Positions 17,385 to 26,414 are shown, counted from the stretch's first letter. The stretch: 64,000 bases of DNA from JAKZVK01 sp965248255 (GCA_965248255.1 CBDFIW010000002.1:682001-746000), one strand, 5' to 3'. Program-made: numbers and translations. The notes: generated by a model not told the origin, from the sequence alone.

Positions 17385-18605
17385 ATGGACAAAGCGAAGA
17401 AAAGAGGCGTAGTGGTTCGAGTCTGTCTTGCCGGTCTGGCGGCAGGACTCTCGCTAGGCGCGCCGGGAGATTCCTCGAAAGCGAAGGCAGCAGATCAACT
17501 CCAAGTGCGCGTCGCGAAGCGCGTGGAGATTACTAGCTCGCGCCGCTATTGCTGGTTTCCGGGCATCCACCGATTCGGATCGGGAGAAATACTGGCTACG
17601 ATCCGGATGAGCCCGGACGAGTGGCATCCGGAAGGAGCCTTTTCGGCCTATAGCATCTCGAAAGACGGCGGTCTCACCTGGAGCCGCCGCTACACCATGG
17701 GGCCGGGCGCCAACCCCGACGGAGCCTACACGCGCGAGCCGCGACCGGATGGATCGATCTGGCAGCTCTGGCATTGGCAGGAGCCTCATCCGCCCGGCCA
17801 GGCGAAGCAGTTCTATACCACTCTGACGAAGTATCTTCGGGCGGGCCGGGAGGTTACTCAGATTCGCGATACGATCGTGCGGTTTGACGAGCCGATGAAT
17901 ATCGAGCCCGTGCTGGTGCAGAACACACCGGTGAAGTCGGATCACTCGAAATTGGATGGCGTGCCCGACGTGTGGATGTTTGGGTCGATCATCGAAGCGT
18001 TCAACGGCGACCTGCTGGCTACGATGACCGGCCGCTTGCAACGCGATGAGCGCTATTACCGAGTCTTGCTGCTTCGCTCGGCCGACGACGGCAAAACGTG
18101 GACCCAGTATGCAACTGTCGCGGCCGTGGAACGAGACCAGAAGCCATGGCGGCGAATGGGCCCCGCCGGCCCGAGCGAAACCGCCCTTGTACGGCTGGCC
18201 GACGATCGCCTGTACGCGATCTTTCGCACTTCCGGCCAGGGCGAGATGGCGCATGCTTGGTCGTCCGATGACGGGAAAACATGGACCTGGCCGGAGCCGG
18301 TCGGATTCCAAGGAGTGGCGCCCCGCGCCCGCCTGCTTGCGAGCGGGATGCTGGCCTTAACCACAGGCCGGCCCGGACCTGTTACCGTTCGCTTCAGCCT
18401 CGACGGCACCGGCAAGACTTGGTCTCACGCCACGGAGGTCTTTGGTGGCATGAGCACCCGGTATACCGACTTTATCGAGGTCGAACCGGGTAAACTGCTG
18501 GTGATCCACGATAGCGTGCCCTACGGCTGGGATCCCATCCCGGATTCAGATAAGACGGCCAAGAACACCGTGTTCGGCGTGTTTGTCGAATTCGAGAAGC
18601 AATAG
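17385..18605 (+). CDS. Sialidase-like BNR-repeat exoenzyme, subfamily A, copy A5
   Basis: A 406-residue relative of A1-A4: ITSSRRYCWFPGIHRFGSGE, SKDGGLTW, SADDGKTW, SSDDGKTW, SLDGTGKTW and the conserved STRYTDFIEVEPG. Signal peptide core VCLAGLAAGLSLGA. The start at 17385 follows TGGAGGTCACCCAAC; the upstream in-frame ATG at 17331 has no such site. More diverged from A1-A4 than they are from each other and on the other strand, 60 bp after B1, so a B-A gene pair is transcribed together here. Confidence 0.85.
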   Translation: MDKAKKRGVVVRVCLAGLAAGLSLGAPGDSSKAKAADQLQVRVAKRVEITSSRRYCWFPGIHRFGSGEILATIRMSPDEWHPEGAFSAYSISKDGGLTWSRRYTMGPGANPDGAYTREPRPDGSIWQLWHWQEPHPPGQAKQFYTTLTKYLRAGREVTQIRDTIVRFDEPMNIEPVLVQNTPVKSDHSKLDGVPDVWMFGSIIEAFNGDLLATMTGRLQRDERYYRVLLLRSADDGKTWTQYATVAAVERDQKPWRRMGPAGPSETALVRLADDRLYAIFRTSGQGEMAHAWSSDDGKTWTWPEPVGFQGVAPRARLLASGMLALTTGRPGPVTVRFSLDGTGKTWSHATEVFGGMSTRYTDFIEVEPGKLLVIHDSVPYGWDPIPDSDKTAKNTVFGVFVEFEKQ

Positions 18606-18641
18606 CCGGGAGGAACCTATTGACTCCCGCATAATATAGAG

Positions 18642-19133
18642 TCAGTCAAAACAAAGAGAAGACTGTTTCCAGAAGGCCGTGATCAAACGCGGTTTGCGGT
18701 ACATGCGGCGGAGTGCCTTGCGGGCCCGCTCGTTCAGCTCGCCGTAGTCTTTCGGACAGACGTTCGGCAACTCGTGCTGCTTCCAGTAAGCCCAGATGTA
18801 TTCCACCGGATTCAACTCCGGCGCATAGGGTGGCAAGTACTCGGTTGCGATGTGGCCTTCGGAGAGTTCGATGAACTCTTGCACCAGGCGGCTACGGTGC
18901 GCCGGCAGCCGATCCCAGACGATCAGCAGCGGGCGATCGATATGACGTACCAACGCCTTGAGAAAGTCGGTCACTTGCTCTTTGCCGATCGCACCGGGAT
19001 AGAGCCGGAAGTAGAAGTTACGCAGCGTCAGCCCCGTCGAGACGGAAAGCTTCTCCCAGTTGAAGTTAAACTGCAGCACCGGTGTTTGGCCACGTGGCGC
19101 CCAGGTGCGGCAGCGATGCGGCTTCTGACTCAA
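18642..19133 (-). CDS. IS630 transposase OrfB (catalytic half, made by -1 frameshift)
   Basis: The DDE catalytic half: after the frameshift it reads FIDESGLSQKPH, then LLIVWDRLPAHRS with the second Asp and ELNPVEYIWAYWK with the Glu. A separate start at 19133 would begin after the first catalytic Asp and give an inactive protein, so the working form should be the OrfAB fusion produced at the A8 run. The start coordinate given is only that of the isolated frame. Confidence 0.85.
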   Translation of the reverse strand: MSQKPHRCRTWAPRGQTPVLQFNFNWEKLSVSTGLTLRNFYFRLYPGAIGKEQVTDFLKALVRHIDRPLLIVWDRLPAHRSRLVQEFIELSEGHIATEYLPPYAPELNPVEYIWAYWKQHELPNVCPKDYGELNERARKALRRMYRKPRLITAFWKQSSLCFD

Positions 19134-19657
19134 TCCGCTTTCGTCGATGAAGACGAGCGTACGGCCTTCGTTTTGGGCTTTTTTTTAATGCGCTTCCAGG
19201 TCTTGCGCTTCCAGGTGCGGATCCGCTCTTCGTTGCGCTCGCGCGCCTTTCCGGCCGGGCGTTGCGGGCTCCAGTCGAGCGCTCGCAGGATCTTCCAGGC
19301 GTGGCCTGCGTGGTATGCGACCCCGAACTCGTCTCCGGTCAGCCGAGCCACCCGCGGACAGCTCCACAGGGGCGTTGGGAAGCCGTGGGCTTCCGGGCCT
19401 TCCAGCAGCAGCGACGTCAGGCGTTCGCGTTGTGCGGCATCGAGGAGCGGCTTGCGTCCGGCGCGCCCGGCCTGGCGGAGTCCGGCCGCACCCTGCTCGC
19501 GGTATTGCCGCCGCCACTCACTGACGGTTTGGCGAGCGACGTTCAGCCGTCTCGCCGTCTCGGACTGATTGTGGCCTTGGTGGAGCAGCCGCATCGCTTC
19601 GAAACGGCGCTTCTCCAGCGCCTTGAAATCCCGCTTCACACCTTTGGGGTTGCCCAT
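19130..19657 (-). CDS. IS630 transposase OrfA (DNA-binding half)
   Basis: The N-terminal half of the transposase with two helix-turn-helix regions (HNQSETARRLNVARQTVSEWRR is the first). I start it at ATG 19657 (MGNPKGVKRDF). Its zero frame ends with an artificial tail (AVRSSSSTKAD) after a run of eight A on the mRNA (19186-19179). Slipping back one base there gives RTLVFIDESGL, the expected first catalytic Asp, leading into OrfB. So OrfA is probably both a product and the first part of an OrfAB fusion. Confidence 0.85.
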   Translation of the reverse strand: MGNPKGVKRDFKALEKRRFEAMRLLHQGHNQSETARRLNVARQTVSEWRRQYREQGAAGLRQAGRAGRKPLLDAAQRERLTSLLLEGPEAHGFPTPLWSCPRVARLTGDEFGVAYHAGHAWKILRALDWSPQRPAGKARERNEERIRTWKRKTWKRIKKKPKTKAVRSSSSTKAD

Positions 19658-19715
19658 ACATATATAGATGCTCCACACTGTCAAAAAGTGTCATAATAAT
19701 TTGCGGGATTCAATA

Positions 19716-19798
19716 AGGGGCCCGACATGCCGTGTCCGCGGACTCGGCATGCCGAGCCCCTACATGCCAACCGAGAGTAACCGTATTTCCGAAACATA
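19716..19798 (-). repeat. TGTAGGGGC-type palindromic element with conserved tail
   Basis: On the minus strand it reads ATGTAGGGGCTCGGCATGCC and contains the palindromes CTCGGCATGCCGAG and GTCCGCGGAC. The outer flank AACCGAGAGTAACCGTATTT recurs next to the copy at 25188-25256, so the unit is longer than the palindrome. It starts about 40 bp after the stop of B2 and points away from it. Confidence 0.78.
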
Positions 19799-20986
19799 CT
19801 ACCTAGTCTTTGGGGCGGGAATCTTCACCCGCCAAAGATTTAGATCGGACTGGTAGACGATCATGTTTGGCTCGACTTCAAAAATACTTGGGTAGGCGCT
19901 TCGTGGAGCATAATCGGCTACGGTGCTGACCTTCCAGGATTTGCCGGTACCATCGTCGTTGATGGCGAGCCGGCATCGCCTGCGGTGGTCTGCCCCTGTT
20001 TCATACTCTTTCCAATACTTTTCCTTCGATCCTTTAGGCGGAACGATTTGTCCATAGGCCAGTGCCAGGCGCCCGTCGGTCAATTTCAATAAATAGGGGT
20101 CACAGCCGCCGGGGTCTAGTCCCTCAGGCACCACTGGCGTGGTCCAGGTCTTGCCATTGTCGCTGCTCCAGCTTGCGACCAGAGCTGTGTAATGACCGGT
20201 TCTCATCACCCCGAAAAGTCTACCGTCGTCAAGCTGTGCGATCGTCCATTCGTTGAAGCCTTCGGTATCGTCGACCACATCAGGGGTGGGGACCGCCACC
20301 GAGGCAACATAATGCCACGTCCTGCCCTCGTCGGTTGAACGGGCCGTAAACGTCCTCGCCTTGTACTTGGTTTCCCCAATGCTACGGGGATTGGTTGGGC
20401 GGATCTTGTCCTGCTCGAAGTTGCCGTACATCGCGGCCAGCAGGGAACCGTCGGGCAACTCCAAGATCTGACGGTGGAAAAAGATCCCCACCCACACACC
20501 GGGCCCAGGCCGGTCCACCTTCCCGGCCTCCGGAATGACAAGAACGGTCTCCTCTTGTTTGATGGTCTTCAGGCCGTCCTTCGATCGCCAGATCCTCCCA
20601 TAGCAGCGGCCCTCTTCTCCACAGACCGTCTTCGAAGCCACGGCCAAGAACAGGCCCTTCTTGGAGAAGAAGGTGTTGATCTCTTTTTCACTGAGAAGCG
20701 AGCCCCACTGCGGATCACCCGCGTTAGTGGCCGCGATCCTCTTGCCTCCGTCAGTGCTCTTGAGACGTCCCATGAGATAGATCGTTCCATCCGAAGCCTG
20801 GAACGACCGGGCGTAGCGTGGCCCATCCGCCAGGGTTACGGCGTCGTTATCCGCTGCGCGAACCGAGTCCGCCTGAAAGGCGCTAAAGAGGAGCAGGGTC
20901 GCAGCGCAGGCCGAGCCAATGCACACAAAGGACTGGCCGTAGACAGAACGGCGCCTTTTGTTAACGTGTTGTGTTTTCTTTGACAT
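19799..20986 (-). CDS. Sialidase-like exoenzyme, subfamily B, copy B2
   Basis: A 395-residue secreted protein, start supported by GGAGGCTATCTC upstream. Long basic n-region and hydrophobic core at about 21-37 with cleavage after SVRA. Asp boxes STDEGRTW (217-224), SSDNGKTW (274-281) and DDGTGKSW (about 344-351). Characteristic blocks RSFQASDGTIYLMG (60-73), MYGNFEQDKIRPTNPRS (186-202) and GRLFGVMRTGHYTALVASWS (255-274). Closest relative in the window is B1; B3 is more distant. Reaction not known beyond the sialidase fold. Confidence 0.85.
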   Translation of the reverse strand: MSKKTQHVNKRRRSVYGQSFVCIGSACAATLLLFSAFQADSVRAADNDAVTLADGPRYARSFQASDGTIYLMGRLKSTDGGKRIAATNAGDPQWGSLLSEKEINTFFSKKGLFLAVASKTVCGEEGRCYGRIWRSKDGLKTIKQEETVLVIPEAGKVDRPGPGVWVGIFFHRQILELPDGSLLAAMYGNFEQDKIRPTNPRSIGETKYKARTFTARSTDEGRTWHYVASVAVPTPDVVDDTEGFNEWTIAQLDDGRLFGVMRTGHYTALVASWSSDNGKTWTTPVVPEGLDPGGCDPYLLKLTDGRLALAYGQIVPPKGSKEKYWKEYETGADHRRRCRLAINDDGTGKSWKVSTVADYAPRSAYPSIFEVEPNMIVYQSDLNLWRVKIPAPKTR

Positions 20987-21012
20987 GAGATAGCCTCCGT
21001 TGATAGTCAGCC

Positions 21013-21050
21013 TTCTGCTAGAGCAGCCGTGCGGGCACGGGGCCCCCCTT
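21013..21050 (-). repeat. Degenerate TGTAGGGGC-type element
   Basis: GAGCAGCCGTGCGGGCACGG followed by GGCCCCCCTT resembles the reverse complement of the 65-bp element (GAGCAGCCGGGCGGGCACAG) but the TGTAGGGG end has decayed. It lies between B2 and the stop of C1. Confidence 0.6.
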
Positions 21051-21098
21051 CAGGCTCGCTGGATACTCGTACGCCTAAACAATCTCTGCGACATTCCA

Positions 21099-22337
21099 CT
21101 ACGAGCGCAGCTTCCAGAAAGTCGTTTGAATACACGTGACATCGTTGTTCTCGTCCCGGCCGTAATAGGCGGTGAGCAACGTTTCGTCGTCCAGCTCGGT
21201 TGTGGTCGGATAGCCAAGATCACCGTTCTTGAAGTCGTCCCGTAGGACAATCTCGTTGTCTATATCCCACGTTTTGCCTTCATCCGTGCTGGTGCACGCT
21301 CGAATGCCGAATGGAGCACGCCGCCGCCCGTAAGTGGCCAAAAGCTTACCATTGCTCAACAGGCGAAGATCGGCCGGATGACCAAACATCGGCGTCTTTT
21401 GGGGAGCGGTCCAGGTGAAGCCGCGGTCGTCGGACTCACATTGATACAACCACTCGGTAGGCGCAGTACGGAGCAACGCAAGAACTTTGCCGCTGGGAAG
21501 CTGAATCAAAGAAGGCTCGTTGTATCCCCGCTCTTTGTGCGGGGCGATCTCGCTCGCGTCTCCCCAGCTCCTTCCGCCATCGCGCGAGCGGCAACAGAAA
21601 GAAGTCCAGGTTCTATCGGACTCACCTTGTAAGGTGGACGCCCTGAAAAACTCCTCATAGCAGGGCAGCAGCAAGGTTCCGTCGGTCAACTCGACGATCG
21701 GGCGGAGCTGACATCCGCAGCGGTACGGCGAGATGTCCACAGGCGCGGGTTCCAGCCAAGTTCTGGCGTTGTCGACGGAGTGGAAGATGGTAGTCGTGTC
21801 GTCGCTGTATCCAGTCGCCCACTGAAACGGCTCGACCTGAGCGTACCGGATATCCGTCCGGTTTTCCACCGCGGCTGCCGGCGCAAAGGACCGCCGGAAG
21901 GTGTTTGCCAGGATTCTTCCCGACGACAACTGCATGATTCCGGGATCGTCCATCCCCATGTACTTGTAGTCGCCAATCACCTCCGGTTGTTCGGACCAAG
22001 TTTCTCCCCCATCACTGGAACGCAGGATTGAGCCCGTCAGCGTTGGGTCGGCGTGAGTGATCTTCGCCTTCCGTCGCATCAACTCGCAGAAGGCGATGAG
22101 CAACTCACCGTCCTGGCATCTTAGGATAGAAGGCCATGCCGAGTAACCATACAAATCGTGGAAGACGACCGTATGCTTCAGAATCCCGGGATACGCCTTC
22201 GCCGTCGGCGGAGGTGGCGGCTGCGGGGGCGCGGGACCGCGCCGCTGAGGAAGTGCGAACGCACTTCCCAAGCTGGCCCACAATGCCGCACTGCGCTGCA
22301 GGAAACTACGTCTCGCTAAACCGTTTGTACTTTGCAT
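21099..22337 (-). CDS. Sialidase-like exoenzyme, subfamily C, copy C1, Tat-exported
   Basis: A 412-residue protein with a twin-arginine signal (ARRSFLQRSAALW) and a proline-rich linker (about 34-44) before the propeller. Five Asp boxes: SSDGGETW (107-114), SVDNARTW (187-194), SRDGGRSW (251-258), ESDDRGFTW (301-309), STDEGKTW (350-357). The C-terminal GYPTTTELDDETLLTAYYG block is typical of BNR-type sialidase-family proteins. Start follows AAGGGAGATGAA. C1 and C2 are tandem duplicates 30 bp apart and probably one transcript. Confidence 0.87.
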   Translation of the reverse strand: MQSTNGLARRSFLQRSAALWASLGSAFALPQRRGPAPPQPPPPPTAKAYPGILKHTVVFHDLYGYSAWPSILRCQDGELLIAFCELMRRKAKITHADPTLTGSILRSSDGGETWSEQPEVIGDYKYMGMDDPGIMQLSSGRILANTFRRSFAPAAAVENRTDIRYAQVEPFQWATGYSDDTTTIFHSVDNARTWLEPAPVDISPYRCGCQLRPIVELTDGTLLLPCYEEFFRASTLQGESDRTWTSFCCRSRDGGRSWGDASEIAPHKERGYNEPSLIQLPSGKVLALLRTAPTEWLYQCESDDRGFTWTAPQKTPMFGHPADLRLLSNGKLLATYGRRRAPFGIRACTSTDEGKTWDIDNEIVLRDDFKNGDLGYPTTTELDDETLLTAYYGRDENNDVTCIQTTFWKLRS

Positions 22338-22367
22338 TTCATCTCCCTTTAGTAATTCGTCTTCTCT

Positions 22368-23624
22368 CTAGGACGTGAGCTTCCAAAAGGTCCCTTGGAG
22401 GCAAGTCACGTCGTTATTCTCGTCCCGGCCGTAGTAGGCGGTGAGCAACGTTCCATCGTCCAGCTCGGTTGTAGTCGGATAGCCAAGATCACGGTTCTTG
22501 AAATCGTCCCTTAGGACAATCTCGTTGTCGATATCCCAGGTTTTGCCCTCGTCGATGCTGGTACACGCTCGAATACCGAATGGAGCGCGCCGCCGCCCAT
22601 AGGTGGCCAAGAGCTTACCACTGCTCAGCAATCGAAGATCGGCCGGGCGACCGAACAGGCGTGTCATTTGGGGCTCAGTCCAGGTGTAGCCGCTGTCGAC
22701 AGACTCACATTGATACAGCCACCCGCCGGTCGAAGTACGCAGCAAAGCCAGAACTTTGCCGCTGGGAAGCTGGATTAAGGACGGTTCGTTGAATCCCAAG
22801 TCCTTGTGCTCGGCGAGCGCGGTCGCGTCTCCCCAAGTGTGGCCGTCATCTCGCGAACGGCAACAGAACGCGGTCCAGGTTCTTTCGACACCGTCCCAGC
22901 TAGCAGACTTGGCCTGGCGGGTAGGCGCCCGGTAAAACTCCTCGTAGCAGGGCAACAGTAACGTTCCGTCGGTCAACTCGACGATCGGCCGGAGCTGGCA
23001 ACCGCAGCGATACGGTGAGATATCGACATGCACGGGATCCAGCCAAGTCCTGGCGTTGTCATTGGAATGAAAGACGTACGTCCTCTTGTCGCTATAGCCG
23101 GTGGCCCACTGATATGGCTCCACCGGAACGTACTTCACGCCCGCTCGGTTTTCCACAGCAGCCCTGGGCGCAAAGGACCGCCGGAAGGCGTTAACCAGGA
23201 TCTTTCCCGACGACAACTGGGTGATTCCGGGATCGTCCATTCCTCGGTATTTGTAGTCGCCAATCACCTCCGGCTGTTCGGACCAAGTTTCTCCCTGATC
23301 ACTTGAACGTAGAATGAGGCCCGTCAGCGTAGGGTCAGCGTGAGTGAGCTTCGCCTTCCGCCGCATCAATTGGCAGAAGGCGATCAGTAGTTCACCATCC
23401 TGGCACTTCAAGAGGCTGGGCCACGACGAGTAACCGTACGGGTCGTGGAAGATCAGCGTATGTTTCAGAATGCCGGGATACGCTTTCACCGTCGGCGGTG
23501 GGGGAGGGTCCGGGGGCTTGGGGGCGTTGGGCTGAGGAAACGCGAACGCACTACCCGGGGCGCCCCACGATGCCAGACCGCGCCGAAGGAAACTGCGTCT
23601 TGCCCAAGGCTTCGTGTTTTGCAT
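22368..23624 (-). CDS. Sialidase-like exoenzyme, subfamily C, copy C2, Tat-exported
   Basis: A 418-residue duplicate of C1, with twin-arginine signal ARRSFLRRGLASWG and proline-rich linker. Asp boxes SSDQGETW, SNDNARTW, SRDDGHTW, SVDSGYTW and SIDEGKTW. It has a short insertion relative to C1 near PTRQAKSASWDGVERTW. Start follows AGGAGAGCAA. Function as for C1: a periplasmic or surface hydrolase of unknown glycan. Confidence 0.87.
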   Translation of the reverse strand: MQNTKPWARRSFLRRGLASWGAPGSAFAFPQPNAPKPPDPPPPPTVKAYPGILKHTLIFHDPYGYSSWPSLLKCQDGELLIAFCQLMRRKAKLTHADPTLTGLILRSSDQGETWSEQPEVIGDYKYRGMDDPGITQLSSGKILVNAFRRSFAPRAAVENRAGVKYVPVEPYQWATGYSDKRTYVFHSNDNARTWLDPVHVDISPYRCGCQLRPIVELTDGTLLLPCYEEFYRAPTRQAKSASWDGVERTWTAFCCRSRDDGHTWGDATALAEHKDLGFNEPSLIQLPSGKVLALLRTSTGGWLYQCESVDSGYTWTEPQMTRLFGRPADLRLLSSGKLLATYGRRRAPFGIRACTSIDEGKTWDIDNEIVLRDDFKNRDLGYPTTTELDDGTLLTAYYGRDENNDVTCLQGTFWKLTS

Positions 23625-23702
23625 TTGCTCTCCTTACTAGTTGTCTGCTGTAAGCGTTATCCGAACAAAGGTGTCAAGTCTTTATGGAGCGGCGCCGCGG
23701 AA

Positions 23703-23792
23703 GAAACCGAGCCCGAACGCAAGGGAGGGGTCAATCCCTCGCCGGTAGCATAGCGGCTGCGAACCCGTCAGTGGCGTTCCGGGCTCGGTTTC
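23703..23792. repeat. Large imperfect inverted repeat / hairpin between sialidase genes
   Basis: Arms GAAACCGAGCCCGAACGC (23703-23720) and GCGTTCCGGGCTCGGTTTC (23774-23792) pair except for one bulged base, with a 53-nt loop that holds a smaller stem GAGGG/CCCTC (23725-23740). It lies downstream of the B3 stop and upstream of C2, so it could end or stabilise B3 mRNA, or be a small mobile repeat. Confidence 0.75.
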
Positions 23793-23843
23793 CCCAATTC
23801 CACTGGTCGGTTTGAGGTCGCAGACTTCGTTAGGACCTGCCTC

Positions 23844-25088
23844 CTACCGGCGTGGGCTGAGATCGATCCTCCAGCACTCATCGCCGGTCTGGTAAAAGAT
23901 GACGTTTGGTTCAATCTCAAAGATCGTGGGATAGGCGCTACGCCGGCTGGTGGGAGCAATCCGCATGTTTGTCCACGCTGCTCCCGTGCCGTCCTCGGAG
24001 ATGGCCAGCTCGCAGGATCGCCCTCCGAACCGACCCTGCTGGGCGAATGCCGCCGCCTCTTCCGGCTTCAACGGCATATGAGGGTGGCGGTTTTCTTTCC
24101 GCGGAGCGGGGCGGTTGCGCCCGTATGCCAGTGCGAGGCGGCCGTCTCTCAGACGGATCAGGCAAGGATCGACTCCCCAATTCAGTCCAGGCAGCCTGGC
24201 GGGCGCCGTCCAACTGCGGCCCTGGTCGGAGCTGTAGCTGGCCAACAGCGGCGTCCAGTGGCCTGTCCGCATGACGCCAAGCAAACGGCCATCCGCCAGC
24301 TCGGCCATGTCCCACTCGGTATACCCCTCCTGGTTGTCGACCATGTTGGGCTTGGGCGCCGCCACCGTGGCGACGTAGTGCCAGTTACGGCCACCGTCTT
24401 TCGACTGCATGACAAAGTTCCGGGCTTTGATCGTGATGTCGGCGCCGTCGGGAGGCACGATACGGTCCTTTTCGAAGTTGCCGAACAAACTGGCAAGGAG
24501 AGTCCCGTCCTCCAACTCGATGAGGCCGCGATGACAATAGAGCCCGAAGCCTCCCCAATAGCCCGACTCTAGATAGCCGGCTTCCGGAATGTGGAAAACG
24601 GCCGTATCCATGGTGATTCTCTTCAGGCTCGGGTCGCCGTGCCAGAAGGTCGTTAGAAACTTGCCGGGTTGCGGCACTTCAAGAGGATAGAGCGGATAGT
24701 CGAGAGCGACGAAACGTTTCTTGCTCAGCAAGATCGACCGGTGCGTGAGCGGACGGCCCTTGTATTCTTCGACGACGCTCAGATAGTGGGTATCGTGAGT
24801 TCGGCCACGGTGCTGGCAGTAGGAAAGGAGCGGGTTCAGAAACGGATCACTGCGCTCGCGGTCGACGAATGACCAACCGCCGTCCGTACTCTTTCTTCCC
24901 CCGTGCAGATAGATAGTTCCGTCCGGCCCGAGGAGTGAACGAGAATACCAGGCCTTGTTACGCTCGCTGGTATAGCGGTACGGACCCATGATCGCCGACG
25001 CTGCCCGGCGCGGGGCCGCCGCAAGTCCACAGATCCCCAGACTGCGTACCACAAAGCCTCGCCGGGAAATGCTCGCTACATCTAGCAT
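23844..25088 (-). CDS. Sialidase-like exoenzyme, subfamily B, copy B3, Tat-exported
   Basis: A 414-residue distant subfamily-B member: SLLGPDGTIYLHGGRKSTDGG, YCHRGLIELEDGTLLASLFG, DNQEGYTEWDMAELADGRLLGVMRTGHW and YPTIFEIEPNVIFYQ align with B1 and B2. Asp boxes SKDGGRNW, SSDQGRSW and EDGTGAAW. Unlike B1/B2 it has a twin-arginine signal (SRRGFVVRSLGICG). Start ATG at 25088 follows GAGGTGACGGTTT; a TTG one codon earlier is also open. Substrate unknown. Confidence 0.83.
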   Translation of the reverse strand: MLDVASISRRGFVVRSLGICGLAAAPRRAASAIMGPYRYTSERNKAWYSRSLLGPDGTIYLHGGRKSTDGGWSFVDRERSDPFLNPLLSYCQHRGRTHDTHYLSVVEEYKGRPLTHRSILLSKKRFVALDYPLYPLEVPQPGKFLTTFWHGDPSLKRITMDTAVFHIPEAGYLESGYWGGFGLYCHRGLIELEDGTLLASLFGNFEKDRIVPPDGADITIKARNFVMQSKDGGRNWHYVATVAAPKPNMVDNQEGYTEWDMAELADGRLLGVMRTGHWTPLLASYSSDQGRSWTAPARLPGLNWGVDPCLIRLRDGRLALAYGRNRPAPRKENRHPHMPLKPEEAAAFAQQGRFGGRSCELAISEDGTGAAWTNMRIAPTSRRSAYPTIFEIEPNVIFYQTGDECWRIDLSPRR

Positions 25089-25187
25089 CAAACCGTCACC
25101 TCGTTTCGCACGGCGGTACCTTGCAGTCCTAAGTACCGCGTTTCACAAGTTCGGTCAGGTATCTGAGCCTGGCATCCGCCGCCGTCC

Positions 25188-25256
25188 TGGGCGGGCGGGC
25201 ACGGGGTCCCGCCCCTACCTGGTAAACCGAGACGTAACCGTATTTTGCGACACACA
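25188..25256 (-). repeat. TGTAGGGGC-type palindromic element with conserved tail
   Basis: The reverse complement reads GTAGGGGCGGGACCCCGTGC and on to CCGCCCGCC. The adjoining stretch AACCGAGACGTAACCGTATT repeats that next to the 19716-19798 copy. It lies immediately downstream of the amidohydrolase stop at 25260 and points away from it. Confidence 0.85.
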
Positions 25257-25259
25257 CCA

Positions 25260-26414
25260 TTATGCCGCGCTTCGCATCCTTTCTGCCACAGATTGAACGA
25301 GCCGGTGGGCTGTGTTGAAGAACATGTCCTCCACCTGAGCCCTGGTCAGTCCGAACCGGACCGATGCTCTGCGCATGGCCCGCAGTTGCTCATAGACATA
25401 GAATGTCATCTCGCCGCCTAGTTTGTCAGTTTTCGGCGTGAGGTCACCCCATTTGAATCCGTAGACAATGGATTTGCCTCGGGCGAATCCTACATCGCCC
25501 GAGTCCGCTCCGTAGAGAATGCGGTCGATCTCTACGTTGGAGAACAGGGCGTCGAATGATTCCATCACGCATACGGCCGACACCTCGTACCACACATTCG
25601 GGAGGCCCCGAAACTTCGGGCCGGCCTTTTCAATCGGAAACGGTGCAAAACTGCGGGCCCCATGGGCCAGGATCCACTTTGCGCGCTTATACTTCTCCGT
25701 CAGATACAGGAAGTCATTGATATTGCGGGGGTCCGCGAACGATTTGCGCATTCCAACGTGCAGCATGATCATAAGCCCGTACCGGTCCGCAACGGCGATC
25801 TGGTGCTCAGGCAGAAAATCAGTGATGCGACATTCTTCCGTTACGCAATAGCTCGAGTAAGGTTTGACACCTAGTTGCCCTTGCTCCAGGATGGTCTTCT
25901 CAACGTGTTCCGCACTCATGGACGGCTGCACCAGCATCAGTGCGGCAGAACCCGGTTCTTTTCGGATCTCCCCGGCGACGAAAGGATTGGAGTTTTTAAA
26001 ATCACATTTCTTGAACGGAAATGGGAAGGCCAGTCGCGTGATCCTGCGTCCCGGCATGACGACATTTTCCACCTGTTTTACGATTTCCAGGTCGCAGTCA
26101 GGCCAAACCGTCTGAGCCGTGAAGCTGCTTCCGGTGCGCAGCGCATCCTGGTACCTCAGATCAAACGACGCGCGAAACATGTGACAGTGTGCGTCAAATA
26201 TCTTCTGTGGAACGTAGTCCGACAGTTCCTCTTCCCATATCTGCTTGTCAACCGGCTTGAGCGCGGTGGGAGGGCTTTCGCCTCCTCTCGTCTTAAACAG
26301 ACTTGTTGTAGTAGGTTGCGGGCTTTGGCTTCCGCCCGGGGCGGTCGCAACGGTTTGGCCGGCCATCAAGGTTGCGGAGGTTTTGGTGAGGAAATCTCGG
26401 CGCGTGAGCTTCAT
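25260..26414 (-). CDS. Amidohydrolase (amidohydrolase_2/TIM-barrel type), Tat-exported
   Basis: A 384-residue hydrolase or decarboxylase of the amidohydrolase superfamily; reaction unknown. A twin-arginine signal (TRRDFLTKTSATLMAG) supports the start at 26414, which follows AGGGAGACACGC. Metal-binding His pair in FDAHCHMF (about residue 65), a later His in MIMLHVGMRKSF, KWILAHGARSF and the final Asp probably in LYGADSGDVGF. It is the last gene before the FG-GAP/TlpA gene on the same strand, 75 bp apart. Periplasmic location is expected. Confidence 0.83.
   Translation of the reverse strand: MKLTRRDFLTKTSATLMAGQTVATAPGGSQSPQPTTTSLFKTRGGESPPTALKPVDKQIWEEELSDYVPQKIFDAHCHMFRASFDLRYQDALRTGSSFTAQTVWPDCDLEIVKQVENVVMPGRRITRLAFPFPFKKCDFKNSNPFVAGEIRKEPGSAALMLVQPSMSAEHVEKTILEQGQLGVKPYSSYCVTEECRITDFLPEHQIAVADRYGLMIMLHVGMRKSFADPRNINDFLYLTEKYKRAKWILAHGARSFAPFPIEKAGPKFRGLPNVWYEVSAVCVMESFDALFSNVEIDRILYGADSGDVGFARGKSIVYGFKWGDLTPKTDKLGGEMTFYVYEQLRAMRRASVRFGLTRAQVEDMFFNTAHRLVQSVAERMRSAA

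Larger units (their letters stand above)
18620..19713 (-). mobile_element. IS630-family element, complete, with frameshifting transposase
   Basis: A 1094-bp element with terminal inverted repeats TTGACTCCCGCATAATAT (from 18620) and, as reverse complement of the right end, TTGAATCCCGCAAATTAT. TA flanks both ends (18618-18619, 19714-19715), the IS630 target duplication. It inserted just after the A5 stop and directly at the edge of a TGTAGGGGC-type palindrome. Confidence 0.9.

Noticed and set aside
17454..18311. 285-codon minus-strand ORF
   Set aside because: Antisense to sialidase-like A5, which has conserved Asp boxes and a ribosome-binding site.
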